DNA of 49,016 bases from Pezicula radicicola (taxonomy: Eukaryota; Ascomycota; Leotiomycetes; Helotiales; Dermateaceae): positions 3,986 through 53,001 of the forward strand of contig PDUO01000129.1 of assembly GCA_003008705.1 (NCBI GenBank), written 5' to 3'. A program made the position numbers and the translations under genes. Below are positions 21,519 to 32,221 of the stretch, one piece after another. Below the pieces are notes generated by a model. The model did not search any database and was not told where the DNA came from. It saw only the letters and a list, made by a program, of their open reading frames with translations. Each line of letters opens with the position of its first letter. Position 1 is the stretch's first letter.

Positions 21519-21715
21519 GTGGGCTCCTAAACATTCTGAGACTTTTGATTTAGAGAGTGAGAATTATGATTCGAGAGAGGTTTTGAAGGGTGAGGGGGTT
21601 AGGTTTGAAGGAAGGAATCGGTGGAAAGATATGGGCCTTTTTGTTGTGTGGGGACCCAGGCAACGACATGGCTCTTTCACCTATTAATGATATTGCTTAC
21701 ATCTTAAACTCCAAT

Positions 21716-22040
21716 CTATGGCCAGTGTATTAGATTAGATTGGGGAACCGACACGCTATAGTTCTCAACCCCTTTGATCTCGCATCGGACGAAAGAAGTC
21801 AGGATAACTTTGCTTGTTAGAACGACCCATTGGTTAAACTCTTTATACACTCCGATCTCTTGTTTTTTCCTAATTTTCTGGGCCATATCCACTGCATAGT
21901 TAGTCACAAATGCTTACAAAGATTTACTCCACCTCAAAACTGTCGAGTAGTGATTACCTACACGGCATTTTCTATAATCCTCAGCCATGGAGCTGAAGTA
22001 CGTTTCTTGGACTTACTTCCTTGCAATAACCACAACTGCT
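21716..22040 (-). pseudogene. Unidentified remnant, possibly P450-like
   Basis: The minus-strand segment MAEDYRKCR, then TNYAVDMAQKIRKKQEIGVY, then KEFNQWVVLTSKVILTSFV resembles the helix C-D region of fungal P450s or a similar helical enzyme, interrupted by a stop. No heme loop was found nearby. The assignment is weak. Confidence 0.2.
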
Positions 22041-24657
22041 ATTCCTGTAGCCTGCGATGAGGTCAGCCAGAAGATGCTCGGCAGTGTGATGTGAATGTGA
22101 TATGGAAAAGAGGCAACTAGCACCGAAGGGTGGTAGTGATGAGACTGGAATGTTACAGTAGCGCTGATGTTATAGTAATTGTTTAAGTGTTTCACCTAGA
22201 GACACCGATTTGAATATTGGTTAGTTAAGAGGAATAGGGAAATGTCATGTCTTATTATATATGGATAGTTCTTATACTAACTTGATGTCTCCTGTTGTTC
22301 ACAGATATATTATATTTTACTGAAAATCTCAGGCTCCCAATCCAGTTAAGCCCACGATTAAAAGAATACTTTTTTCTTTCTTAGTTTGTTCAGCTGAGGT
22401 AATTAATCAGTAAATGACAAACTACCACAGCTTCACATATTACTTCTGCATTGCTCTGATACCCTCAAAGCCAAGGCAACAAGCTTTAACTGATTGATCT
22501 TGTCTGCGCAGAAGAAGAAGAAGAAGAAAAGTCATACAGTTGATACAGGCAGAAGTGAAGCACATAAAATCATCGAACCCGCACCCTCCTGGTTCACCGC
22601 TCTCTTCTACAAACCCCTCTAAACTACTATTATACTACCTATAAGTAGAGTACTTAAACTAGGCTTAAGATAAGCTTAAACTTCCTTCCACACTTCATCT
22701 TCTGTACACTTAACTCACATCCTTGCTTCCCAGGAGACGCCCCTGCTACCAAGAAGCGAGGCCGTGGTCGTCTAGATGAAGTAGAAGTCTCTATCAGAGT
22801 TGAAGAGGATTGGCTAGTTGTAGCTTCTGCAGAAGTCATGTAGAAGTGACAACTAAGTGGTGTAATTACACAACGGTAGTGATATTTACTTGCATATATC
22901 TGCTGATTTATTTATTTATTTTAGCACTGTGGGNGTTAAAAAAAAGAATATACAACTACCTACTGCGATTAGTATCACATTAATTCCAACCCTAAATACA
23001 TTGAATTGCTTAATCTAGAACAAAACAACTCCTTCCTTGATCATTACCTGGATGTCCCGGTCGATCTGTCCAAGGTTCTCTTTGTTTGTACCCCTTAAGT
23101 GCTCTTTGTAGTCTTCTTCCGCTTGCTAAGCTAGCTCGTGTAACTTCTAAAACTCGTCTAGGGTTTGGAGCTCATGGAACCATTTTCCTCCATAGGAAAC
23201 TTACTATCTTTAATCCTTTATCGAGAGACAAGACTGGGTCTCTGTTCCTGAACCGGCTGAGGCCTCAGCCCTCCCGCTGTCTTGTTTGTTCGCCAATACC
23301 AAAAGTGGCACTCCTTCTGTTTCTGAATGTTGTAGGACATCCTCAAGCACTAGCCTGCATTCCTCTAGTCGCCCCGAACTAGGAGTCTCTATCGACCGAA
23401 CATGGTGATCATCAAATGGCAGGGTCTATATTCTCCATGTCGGCGGATGAGTCCGTCTTGTTGATGAATCGAAAGCGCGCGGGCAGAGGACGATACTAGC
23501 AACCCAGATGAAGCCCACAAGCAACATTCAGCCAAGCGTAATCGACCCAGCGAGCCGGAGATGATCCAAAAGGATGACAAGCTGGTCGAGACCGAGAATT
23601 TAGCACGCTCAGCTTAAGTTACTCAATTTATACTGAAATAAAAAAGGAGGATTCCCATCCTGTATCATTCAGTCCCAGCCGTTGCATTGGAGGTCGAATT
23701 ACTTGCAGTCGTCTCACCAGAAGCAGTACTATTAGCAGCCGCCCCGGCAGCAGCAATTTCCGCCTCACACTCTTGTGTTTTCTCAGTCCCCTGTGTTTTC
23801 TATAGCGCCGAACACATACAACTCCCACAATTATTCCCCTTTATACCACCATTCATTATTTTATTCTTCACACGCAAGACTATTGCAGCAGATATTTGAC
23901 AGTGAATGAGATAAGATTTTCTAGCTTGGCTTTCTTGGATCAATATCGTGGTTGAGAAAAGGCTTAAATTTGGAGAGAAGACAGCCAAAAGATCTCGTAT
24001 CACCAGCGCCAGCGTCAATGGTACAAACTAAACGTATTAAAGCGGCTATCTGACGACCATTAATCAGTGCGTCTACCAAATCCTCAACGAGATCTGGAGG
24101 AGAAAAGAAGAATTAGCCACTCCGGAGAAGCTTGCCGTGAAGGGTCTCCGAGTACTTGGATCTGCAAGCCAGCCGCGTGCGCCAGTGAGGACGGGCTATA
24201 TCACTACCTGGCCTTCAACCCGCCGACAGATTTGCTAGTGGCGTACCTGGGCGATGTAACGGCCTCGGCGGGTATTTCAGATTTTGACGGGCCAACATAT
24301 CGTCAGGATCTCTTCATTCTTCGGCTCCTCAACCTCACATCTATACTGCAACAACTCCAACAACTCACACTCCTTCAAGCTCGCCTGCTTCATACAGGGC
24401 ACCAATTCCTTCTTCTTTTACCACCGTGTAGAGGGCGTGCGCAGCGTTTCTATATTTTGGGATATCGAGGGGAACCGCCGAAGCCTGCAGCAAGTCCTGC
24501 GAGGGTTGGGGGGTAAGTCTTCATAACTTGCAATGTAAGTTGCAATCTGAACACCTTACTCAAAAAATCTTCTGGATCACTGCTGACCACTAGAGTTATC
24601 TACTTAGTAGACTTAGTAAAAGTATACTCTTTAGAAAGACAAATAATAATACTTTTA
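22041..24657. other. Mostly non-coding; unassigned fragments and one ambiguous base
   Basis: 22720-22840 on + encodes an AT-hook-like KKRGRGRL piece. 23480-23617 on + ends in a lysine-rich tail. 24050-24520 has short open frames in shifting registers. None could be named. A single N lies at 22934. The motif gtacttaaactaggcttaa near 22650 recurs, diverged, near 19725. Confidence 0.4.
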
Positions 24658-24858
24658 CACGACTGCACCTATTCTTGCTGGAGTTCTGGTCCAGTCTGCA
24701 AATTGGCGCTGGTGTTTCTGGATCACTCTCGCCGTCGATGTTATATCCTTGCTTCTCTTAGTCTGGTTCTACAGAGATATAATCTTCTCCCCCTCCCTCA
24801 CTGGAGTAAAACTATCTCCAAGAAAAAGAAAATGGAGGTGCTTAGATCAAACATCGTA
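24658..24858 (+). pseudogene. Fragment of MFS transporter (DHA-type)
   Basis: TTAPILAGVLVQSANWRWCF is followed by WITLAVDVISLLLLVWFYRD. This is the conserved GPxxGGxLxxxxxWRWxFWxxL block at the end of TM5 and the start of TM6 in drug:H+ antiporter MFS proteins. A stop follows at about 24858. No other transporter exons were identified around it. Confidence 0.6.
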
Positions 24859-25187
24859 GCATTCTTTGCAGCAGGCCCTTGCTATCATCCTTACTTCCAT
24901 CTAGCGCCAAAGAACTAGCCAGAACGCAGGTTCAGTGTTTCGCCCACCTGAACTGTCCATTCCGTTGTAGCACTAATAAATGAGGATACAACACATGTCG
25001 CACGGCGACTCAGCCTTGCTGCTTCTTGCGACGACAAATTACACCGATCCCTTGAATAGTTCGCTATAACCGAGGACTCAATATATTCTTTTACTGCGTA
25101 AAAACTGCGCCCAGTGAAGAAGCTACCTTGCTTGGGAGAGTCTCTGGCAGACAGAATACAGATATACTATTTCCGTCACAATCAAAA
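24859..25187. other. Degraded minus-strand sequence
   Basis: Short minus-strand coding-like pieces downstream of the monooxygenase fragment are broken by stops and unnamed. Confidence 0.3.
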
Positions 25188-25676
25188 TCAACGAGAATCC
25201 AGCTGCAGTCGTAAAAGGATTGGGTCTGTAGAAGCCCCCTCAGACCCAGACTCTTGTCGGACTGTCGCCGCCAGCTTCCAGCCTAGGTTCATAGCATCGC
25301 CCAGCTCGATGTTCAGGCCCTGGGCCCTAACACCATCGGCTGTCGAAACAACGATGTAAAGTTGACCAGTTGGTGGAAGCTGGCCGACCTTGCACAGACT
25401 TTTGCCTGAGTCTTTCGCTTCCGAGGCAACTGCAGCAAATACACGGTCAAAAGAGAGTGGCTGAATCAAAATTTCATACACAATTTTCCTCACAACACCT
25501 ATACCAATCCCGGGGTCATTTAGTTTACTCCCACGCTCTCCTATCTGGCCTGGATTGACTTTCTCCATCGTACTTATAACCGTACATTCAGTAGGGCCAT
25601 ATATATTGTAGATCTCGGCATCGAAATCGCGAGAAAGGAGAATGAACCCATTCCATTCAGGACCATGACTGCACAC
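25188..25676 (-). pseudogene. Chimeric open frame: NRPS adenylation fragment joined to FAD monooxygenase fragment
   Basis: One 162-codon minus-strand frame carries two unrelated signatures. The first part (about 25535-25640) is the adenylation A5 region, [20 protein letters not shown]. The second (about 25210-25330) is the FAD-binding motif of phenol-hydroxylase-type monooxygenases, QGLNIELGDAMNLGWKLAAT. The frame is open, but neither domain is complete, so it is a fused relic of two genes. The A-domain piece is separate from the large NRPS remnant at 9-14.8 kb. Confidence 0.65.
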
Positions 25677-25689
25677 TGGTGCGTGACTT

Positions 25690-28084
25690 TCAAAAGCGAT
25701 AGATCAGCTTTAGAGTTGCGTGACTACTTTTGCATGGGAATTAGAAAGGTCCAAGTCCTACAGCAACGATCCCACCGAGTAAGTGCGAAATTCCTAGCCG
25801 CCTTCGAGATGGACGAGATCATCTATGAGCTTAGAGACCACAGCTCCGGTCTAAACTGCGGAAGATGGGTTAGTACTCCCTGGAGTTTTGAACGAAATGG
25901 TTATATTACAAATCAACAAAGCGACCTAAACTAGGGCCAGATGAAAGTCTTCTTGATTCCTTTGTTGTATTCCCAGAGTGACTCTTTCTTGGCAGCGCAT
26001 CTAAATATTATCTCATCTTCTTGCAAAGAGCAGAGACTACCATACACACTCCACAAAGCAATAGTTCAGGCCTCCCAAACTCGCTAGCTGCTTACTATAC
26101 ACTACCTGCTTCCCGCGTCACTGTTTGAATATTCTTCGTTCTTGACTTTTCTGCCCTCCCAGGAACCTCCTTTAAATTCCTCGCCATGCGGAATTCGTGA
26201 AAGAGCCTGGCCAATGCCCCGGGTAGCAGCTTCAAAAAAAGTGCTATTGCTGATATACTTTTAAGATTGGGGAGTCAGTGATTCCCTCCGGACGGTAAAG
26301 TGCACAAAGATACAGACTATTTGACTGCAATAGATTGGTCAGACTTAGTGAGGGAAGAAGACCAAGAACTTGACACCATAAGATCTGAGCATTGCCGCAA
26401 TGTCGTTCGTCGAGATTATATTAGGGTTTATAATGTACTGGTAGTTGCGCATGGCTGTGAGGTTTACACCAGCCGTATACACGACAGGAACTTGCGAGTC
26501 GAATTTATCATCTTCTTCCTCAAGATTTGATATCCCAGAGATCTTCCTCACTCTTCTGCTCAAGAATTCGGTAGCCATCTAAAGTATGGAAAGCTTTCAG
26601 TTATAAACGGCCGATATAGCCCAGGGGTCTGGCGAAGGTTGCCTAGCTATAGTTGCAGCAGGTCCTCTTCTGCCGAATGTATCAATGGTCCTACGGGTTA
26701 TTAGACTTTTGGTGCTATATAAACTGATATTGGGGTGGTGCTTACTATACTGCAGTCCAGATCTCGTTCCCATTTTATTCCACGGTTATTTCACCCCTTA
26801 TTCCGAATTAGGTAGCGACATTTCTTAGGGTCTCACCCATTTGTTGCCAAAAATTGGATTGTGGGTGCACTTGAAGCAAGTCCTGGAAGTCCCGGACAAT
26901 ATCAGTCAAGGCTGTCGCTCGCGAATGGGTAAGCTTAATTAATACTTGTTTTCTGCTCCTACAAGGCTGAATGAATCTCTCGTTGTACAATTAAGCACAA
27001 ATCACAGGACATCAATTTAAGTAGTGTTCTCAGGCGTGGATATTGTCCATGAAGCATCCTTAATATCAGATAAAGTGCTTGTTCGCTGTCCCTCTTGGAA
27101 AACTTTCCCAGCCAAAAATCAAGCAGATCAACCACGAGCGCGCGCTCTTAAACATTTCGGGTTTCAGCAGAGATCCCCCCTCCCAGTGGCTGTTAAGGGT
27201 TACTTCTGAAATTCCCAGAACAAGTAAATTGACTACAAACTCTTTTACTTACATAGCCTATGAGGTTAAACCCATTTCCAGTGCCAGTCCCCCACCCTGG
27301 AATGGACCTGCATGACTATGGCCTGTGGAGTAAGCACCACTCTTTTCCTAGGAACTTTACAAGATGCAATTTCCTGGATTCTGCACCTCCGGCATTTGCT
27401 CCTCTGGGAGAAAATACCTTTTGCATAAACATACTAGACTTTTTCATTGATACAGTCAATTCATAACGACAGCTACAGTGCCATACGTTTTGGGGCACTA
27501 TTTCGTACATTGTTCCGGCCTGCTAGGCCACTTTTACAGTCGACGAGATATAAGAAGTCTTCGATAAGAATGAAACCTTCGAACGTGGCCTCCAACAGCA
27601 TGGTGTTTGGAGACTTTTTCGGGGGTCGTTCCCATTTTGGCTGTCGATCGATCCCCTTAGTGCTAATAATATATTAGTAGCTTGAGAGCTAGAACGTGAG
27701 CTGGTTTAGAAGCAAAAATCCCAACCCTTGGATGTTCTAGGCCATATGCCCGCTATACTGAGTTTTATCAAGGTCGCATAGAGAAACCGATACGTGAACA
27801 AGCATAGGCTCGTTGATAAGGAGAGGAGAGCAAAGATACAAGAGCTGAGGAGAAGTGGGCAGCTTATTGAGCCTCATTTAGGAATAACAAGGAATGGCTC
27901 CTAGTCCCTAAGTCCTTCATTGAGCCTTCTCATCGCCTGGTGTATTGGCTTAAATGAACTCCGCTAGAACAGATAAGTCGATAGATCTGGGCTAGAAAGG
28001 TAGCTAAAAACAATGCAAAAGCAATATATACAAAAAAGCGAGGGAATAACCTTTCCGCGGGAAGATGGCGCCAGACAAAAAATC
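25690..28084. other. No gene recognised
   Basis: Open frames of 60-90 codons occur on both strands (for example 26345-26578 minus, 26808-26990 minus, 27316-27510 minus) without family motifs. They may be decayed exons. Confidence 0.4.
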
Positions 28085-28166
28085 CAAAGAGTATCAGACC
28101 CAGCGTGAAAGATTTAACGTAGCCCTCTATCCGGAAGGGGTCTTCACCGGGCGTCTCCATGCCTCT
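28085..28166 (-). pseudogene. Fragment of GH3 beta-xylosidase/beta-glucosidase
   Basis: On the minus strand RGMETPGEDPFRIEGYVKS matches the GRxxETPGEDPxxxxxYxxx signature in the N-terminal catalytic domain of GH3 enzymes. About 27 codons match; flanking sequence does not continue the family. Confidence 0.6.
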
Positions 28167-29924
28167 TCACGAAGCATGGCGGGGTTACCACCTCCCGGGA
28201 GCACGCCAGGGTTGTAGGAATGGGCCATGGCCGTGGGAATTTCAGTGTATGAGCTTGCCGTAGATAATCCAATAATCGCCATATAGAATCATGTCAGGGA
28301 TCGAGCGAGTCGAGCCGTGTTAACATGGTCCGTGTCACCATCCTATTCACCCCCGTTGAAAACCATAGTGGTATAAAACAAAACAGTTCACTTCCAATTC
28401 TTCGCATAGTAGCAACTTTCTACTTCTCTTTGCCCATGAAAAGTACTCGATCGCAGATTCGTCCGTTGCATTTCCCCCAGCGTCTTATTGATGCGCTTCA
28501 CTAATATTCTTGCTCACTCAATGAGTCTTAGATTTGTCATTTCAACTCACGAGACGGAATATCACACGCTGCTCTCTTGACCCTCGAGCTTCTAAAATAA
28601 CCATTCAAAACACCGAGCTCGACCCTCTTCGGGCTTGGTGTGGTTGGGCCGTTTAACTAGTCGGCTATTAAAACCCGCGCTCGCGCTCAACCCTGGAGCG
28701 AATGGACCTGGCACCAACGGTATACACGCCACTGGTGATGGATAGAAGATGGTTATAGCGATTAGTGGTAACGGCATCGATTTGGATACGTTATGACTGT
28801 ATAGAAAGAGGCCCTCTTGCACTGTAGCATTGTTAGTTTTACGCATGTTACTTAACTTAATACTACTACTACTTAACCTAGAGGCTCTATATAATAGTAA
28901 CAACCTAAATAGTAGTCTAGTAAATTTAGTATGGAGATGATTTTTAGGAGCCATGGAGGTTAGGTCGAATGTTCCTAATTGGAGATGTGTAACCGGGATT
29001 GAAAGGGGTGACAATTCTGCAGATTCCAAGTATACGTTCTCTTCTGCACGGTAAGTGCTGCGGCAGAAGAACAAACCGTGAACGAGTCGGTTCTGGTCAA
29101 CAGTTTTTTTTGGCACCGCCTGCGTGGTAAGTTCTCATAGCTGCATAATCCAGAATTCCATCGCCTTGTCCAGAGAACATGGACTGGGACTGTACAAGCT
29201 GTAAATTTTACGTTGGGTAAAGCTTATCTCGCACAGACTAGGCTGTAGGGTGATCCAATTTTCGATGCTTTCGAGTCAAATTTTAGCCAGGACAATTCCC
29301 CAGCATACGCTCAAGAACAGTACCCATATCTAAATCAAGGCTGAAACTTGAAGAAATTGACGGAAGGGCACCAGTTTCGGGCACAGCTCTGGTCGACACG
29401 TTGTGAGTAACTGACTTAATTTGGGTTGACGCTATTGGTATTGGGTGGAGTTATACTTTTGTTGGGCTGTTAATGGTTGTACTTAGTCCGATGTTGTTTG
29501 TGGGACAGTAGTAGGATACTCCCAGAAAAAGTAACCAAAGTAGAATATGCGCGAGGAGAAAGGCCTGAAACTACAGGCAGTCGAATGCAACCACATACTG
29601 ATTCAGGATCTATTTAGAGAAGTAGTTTAAGAGTTAATAATAAGTATAATATTCAAATCACAATAAAAATCACCATCTACAATCTCATCCTCGTCGTAAG
29701 GGCGTAGGCTTATAGTTGCAACGTTGTTACACCCTCACCGCGCGCACAAAGGCAGTTTGCTGATAATCCGTAGTGAACCATATCCAACATCAAGTCCCGT
29801 GTTAATCGTCAATCAGTGCTCTCGGCCATCACGTCCACCCAAAGCCTGATGAATTACCTACTATACTCAAGTCACTTGAACCTTTGGTCACTTGGTCGAC
29901 TTGGTATCAACTCTCGAACTCTCT
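28167..29924. other. No gene recognised
   Basis: This includes a 174-codon minus-strand open frame (28592-29116) with no domain and low-complexity Ser/Leu stretches, judged unlikely to be a gene. Confidence 0.4.
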
Positions 29925-30059
29925 TACATGCCGCTTTCGCCTAGCAGCTCACCGCCCAGAAAGACAACACTGAGCAGAAAACTTGGTATTTCACTAGATA
30001 GGATATTCTATGTGGCTATCATGCCCTGCTTTGACAAAAAGCTTGAGGCCAGTCGTGAC
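29925..30059 (+). pseudogene. nar1: Fragment of nar1 (cytosolic Fe-S assembly, NARF-like)
   Basis: [20 protein letters not shown] then [13 protein letters not shown] matches the iron-hydrogenase-like domain of Nar1/IOP1, whose VMPCxDKKLEA motif carries a cluster-ligand cysteine. The resemblance is lost before and after these 45 codons. It is a stray fragment of an essential gene and not the working copy. Confidence 0.8.
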
Positions 30060-30064
30060 CATTC

Positions 30065-31735
30065 TAGGGAACGGAGGTATTTAGAGTAGGATCTCCGCCC
30101 TTGTCCGGCTCTACAACTGACTTCTAGTGCTTGACTTGGGTAACTTACTTGACTTGGATAATCATTTTACTGATGACACTACTACATACAAAACCTCTGC
30201 CTAACAAACCAAATACATGAAATTAATTTGGGAACCTTATTAGAATATACAGTACTTAGCCTATAACTCAAAGACAATAAAAACCTCTTATTGATAGACA
30301 AGGCCACTAATGTTGCTGTCTTTGGAATGTGAAAATATTCTAATTCTAGACTACCTATCAGCTAGTCCATTGTCAACAAGTTAAAACAGCAACCTCCCTG
30401 GTGGGATATATTCTATATAAACCTCACGACGTCTTTTAATGAGAAAATGCTTCTAGATAGTGGGCTCTATAGACAACTATCAATAGATTAAGCCTAAAGA
30501 GCGAAAAGCTTTTCTATACTCCGAAGTGCTCGCTTTCTACGAGCTTAATTATTGATCGGATACCTTCAATGTTACTCTTAAAATTAATTCAATATTAGAG
30601 GGTATCTGAGTCAAGGATAGATAAGGTATATATACGCCTCCAACCTTCTAGGACGGAGCCACGCTGGATATTTCCCTATGCATGGCGGTGCCTGTTGATG
30701 TCGAGAAGTGAAATCAATTAAATTTAGTGATTATAGATCACAGCATGCCTAGGAAGGATTGGGCCATACCGGAGCGTTATGCACTAGCCCATGCAATAAC
30801 GACCTGGAGATACAAGCACTTGTGGATGATCATTTAGCGACCATCCAAAAGCGACTGATCAATCTGCAAGTCTTACAGCTGTTACAGCTGTTGACACCAC
30901 TGGAGATATGGGAAAAACTCATTCTCGTCTCATGCATGTTAGGCGGCCATTCCATAAAAAGAATCGGAGGTCTGGGCTGTGGTTCAAAAAAATCTGTTGT
31001 GATGTGTGAAAATGTTTACGAAGACTTTGAAGGGATATGTTTGTTGATTCTGCACGTTGGGACTTACGTAACCGCTCCTCCTTGGCTTCTCCATCGTTTC
31101 CACATGAGTACTCTGCTGTACTTGCGTATTTTGCTCAGATTATTCTGGACATTGAAGCTTAATCAGGTACTAGAAGATCTGCTTCTCGCTCTCCTCTGTG
31201 TGGTTGTAGGGGTACGAGGCAGGTTAACAGCAATTAAAGATGTAATAAAGAAGTATAGACTTTAACTCACGAAGGTTTGACCGATATTTGTTTGAACTTG
31301 GAAAGTCTCAAGACGAAGATTAAACCAAGGGAGGGTATAGATTATATAGTGGCAAAGTGCTAAAAACATTTGAGCTATAAGGGCCACCACTGGATTAATA
31401 TATTGTTTGGGAGTCTTATCTATCTAGATATTAATCTAGTAGTTTAGAGATCTAGGCTGGAGTTTCAGATTTCAAGAGCCGGATCTTTGACTACGGGAAT
31501 TTTATATAAGTATTATAGTAGGTCTCGGCTCTGCTTCTGCGGAATCCCATTCCGTCCTCTATATAAAAGAACCCTAAGTCCTTCTTATCCTTAAAGGATC
31601 TACCTTTTATATTTCCTCTATAAAGTCCTTCCCTTCTCCTTCTTCTCCCTCTGTAATAACGTAAAGCTTGATTAATAGATGGATGATACAGAATAGAAAC
31701 GAATGCTACGATATAAGTAGTCCTCAGCTACTTGG
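30065..31735. other. No gene recognised
   Basis: This includes a 168-codon plus-strand frame (30759-31265) rich in Leu without a recognisable family, and AT-rich stretches. Confidence 0.4.
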
Positions 31736-31741
31736 CTCGCT

Positions 31742-31764
31742 TACGGAACCTTAATGGTTCCGTA
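31742..31764. promoter_or_regulatory. Inverted repeat CGG-N13-CCG
   Basis: tacggaacc and ggttccgta form perfect 9-bp arms around the loop ttaat. Outward CGG/CCG half-sites are the usual layout of Zn2Cys6 regulator sites. The function is inferred. Confidence 0.4.
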
Positions 31765-31956
31765 CTATATTCCCAGCAGGTGCAGTTTACCGCCACGGGC
31801 CAGTAAACCTAATAATATAAGCTACTTTGAAACACTATTAAAGGAAATAAATACCTCGGAACAAAGGAAGTTGAGGACGCCTCGCCCCGACCTGTTTCGG
31901 CTACCTATATAGCAATTTGGTGACTACGCCCGGCTGTAGAAATTAAAGAATAAGCC

Positions 31957-31969
31957 TCGGTATTGCCGA
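31957..31969. promoter_or_regulatory. TCGGN5CCGA palindrome
   Basis: TCGG-TATTG-CCGA lies 253 bp upstream of the transporter start. It has the same half-sites as the ETP motif but a 5-bp spacer, so the same regulator would not be expected to bind equally. Confidence 0.35.
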
Positions 31970-32221
31970 GACTTGGACCCCGCCGTTAGCAGTGCCATGG
32001 ACTGATTCTTTCGAAACTTCTCCCTGAGGCCTGGGAGCGGTTTCACGCCGATGGCCCGGTGCAAAGCTACGCGTCCCGCTGCAGCGAGCAGTTGTTATAT
32101 ATAACCTGGGGTCCTCGCAAATATCAACCTAGCGTCTCTCTCATAGCTAACCCATTCGCCTCGTCTCTCTCTTTGACTAAATCGTTATACCTCATCTCAC
32201 ACAAGAACAAACACAAAAGCC

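Larger units (their letters stand above)
31736..32221 (+). promoter_or_regulatory. Upstream region of MFS transporter gene
   Basis: This GC-richer 5' region directly precedes the MFS start codon. It contains a perfect 9-bp-arm inverted repeat (31742-31764) and a TCGGN5CCGA palindrome (31957-31969), then CT-rich sequence and a run of aca/caa ending at the ATG, typical of fungal 5' leaders. Confidence 0.5.

Noticed and set aside
28592..29116. 174-codon minus-strand open frame
   Set aside because: No domain, low-complexity Leu/Ser runs, no start context or intron logic. Its length alone in decayed DNA is not evidence.
30759..31265. 168-codon plus-strand open frame
   Set aside because: Leu-rich, begins with a non-ATG codon (TTG), no recognisable family, surrounded by decayed sequence.
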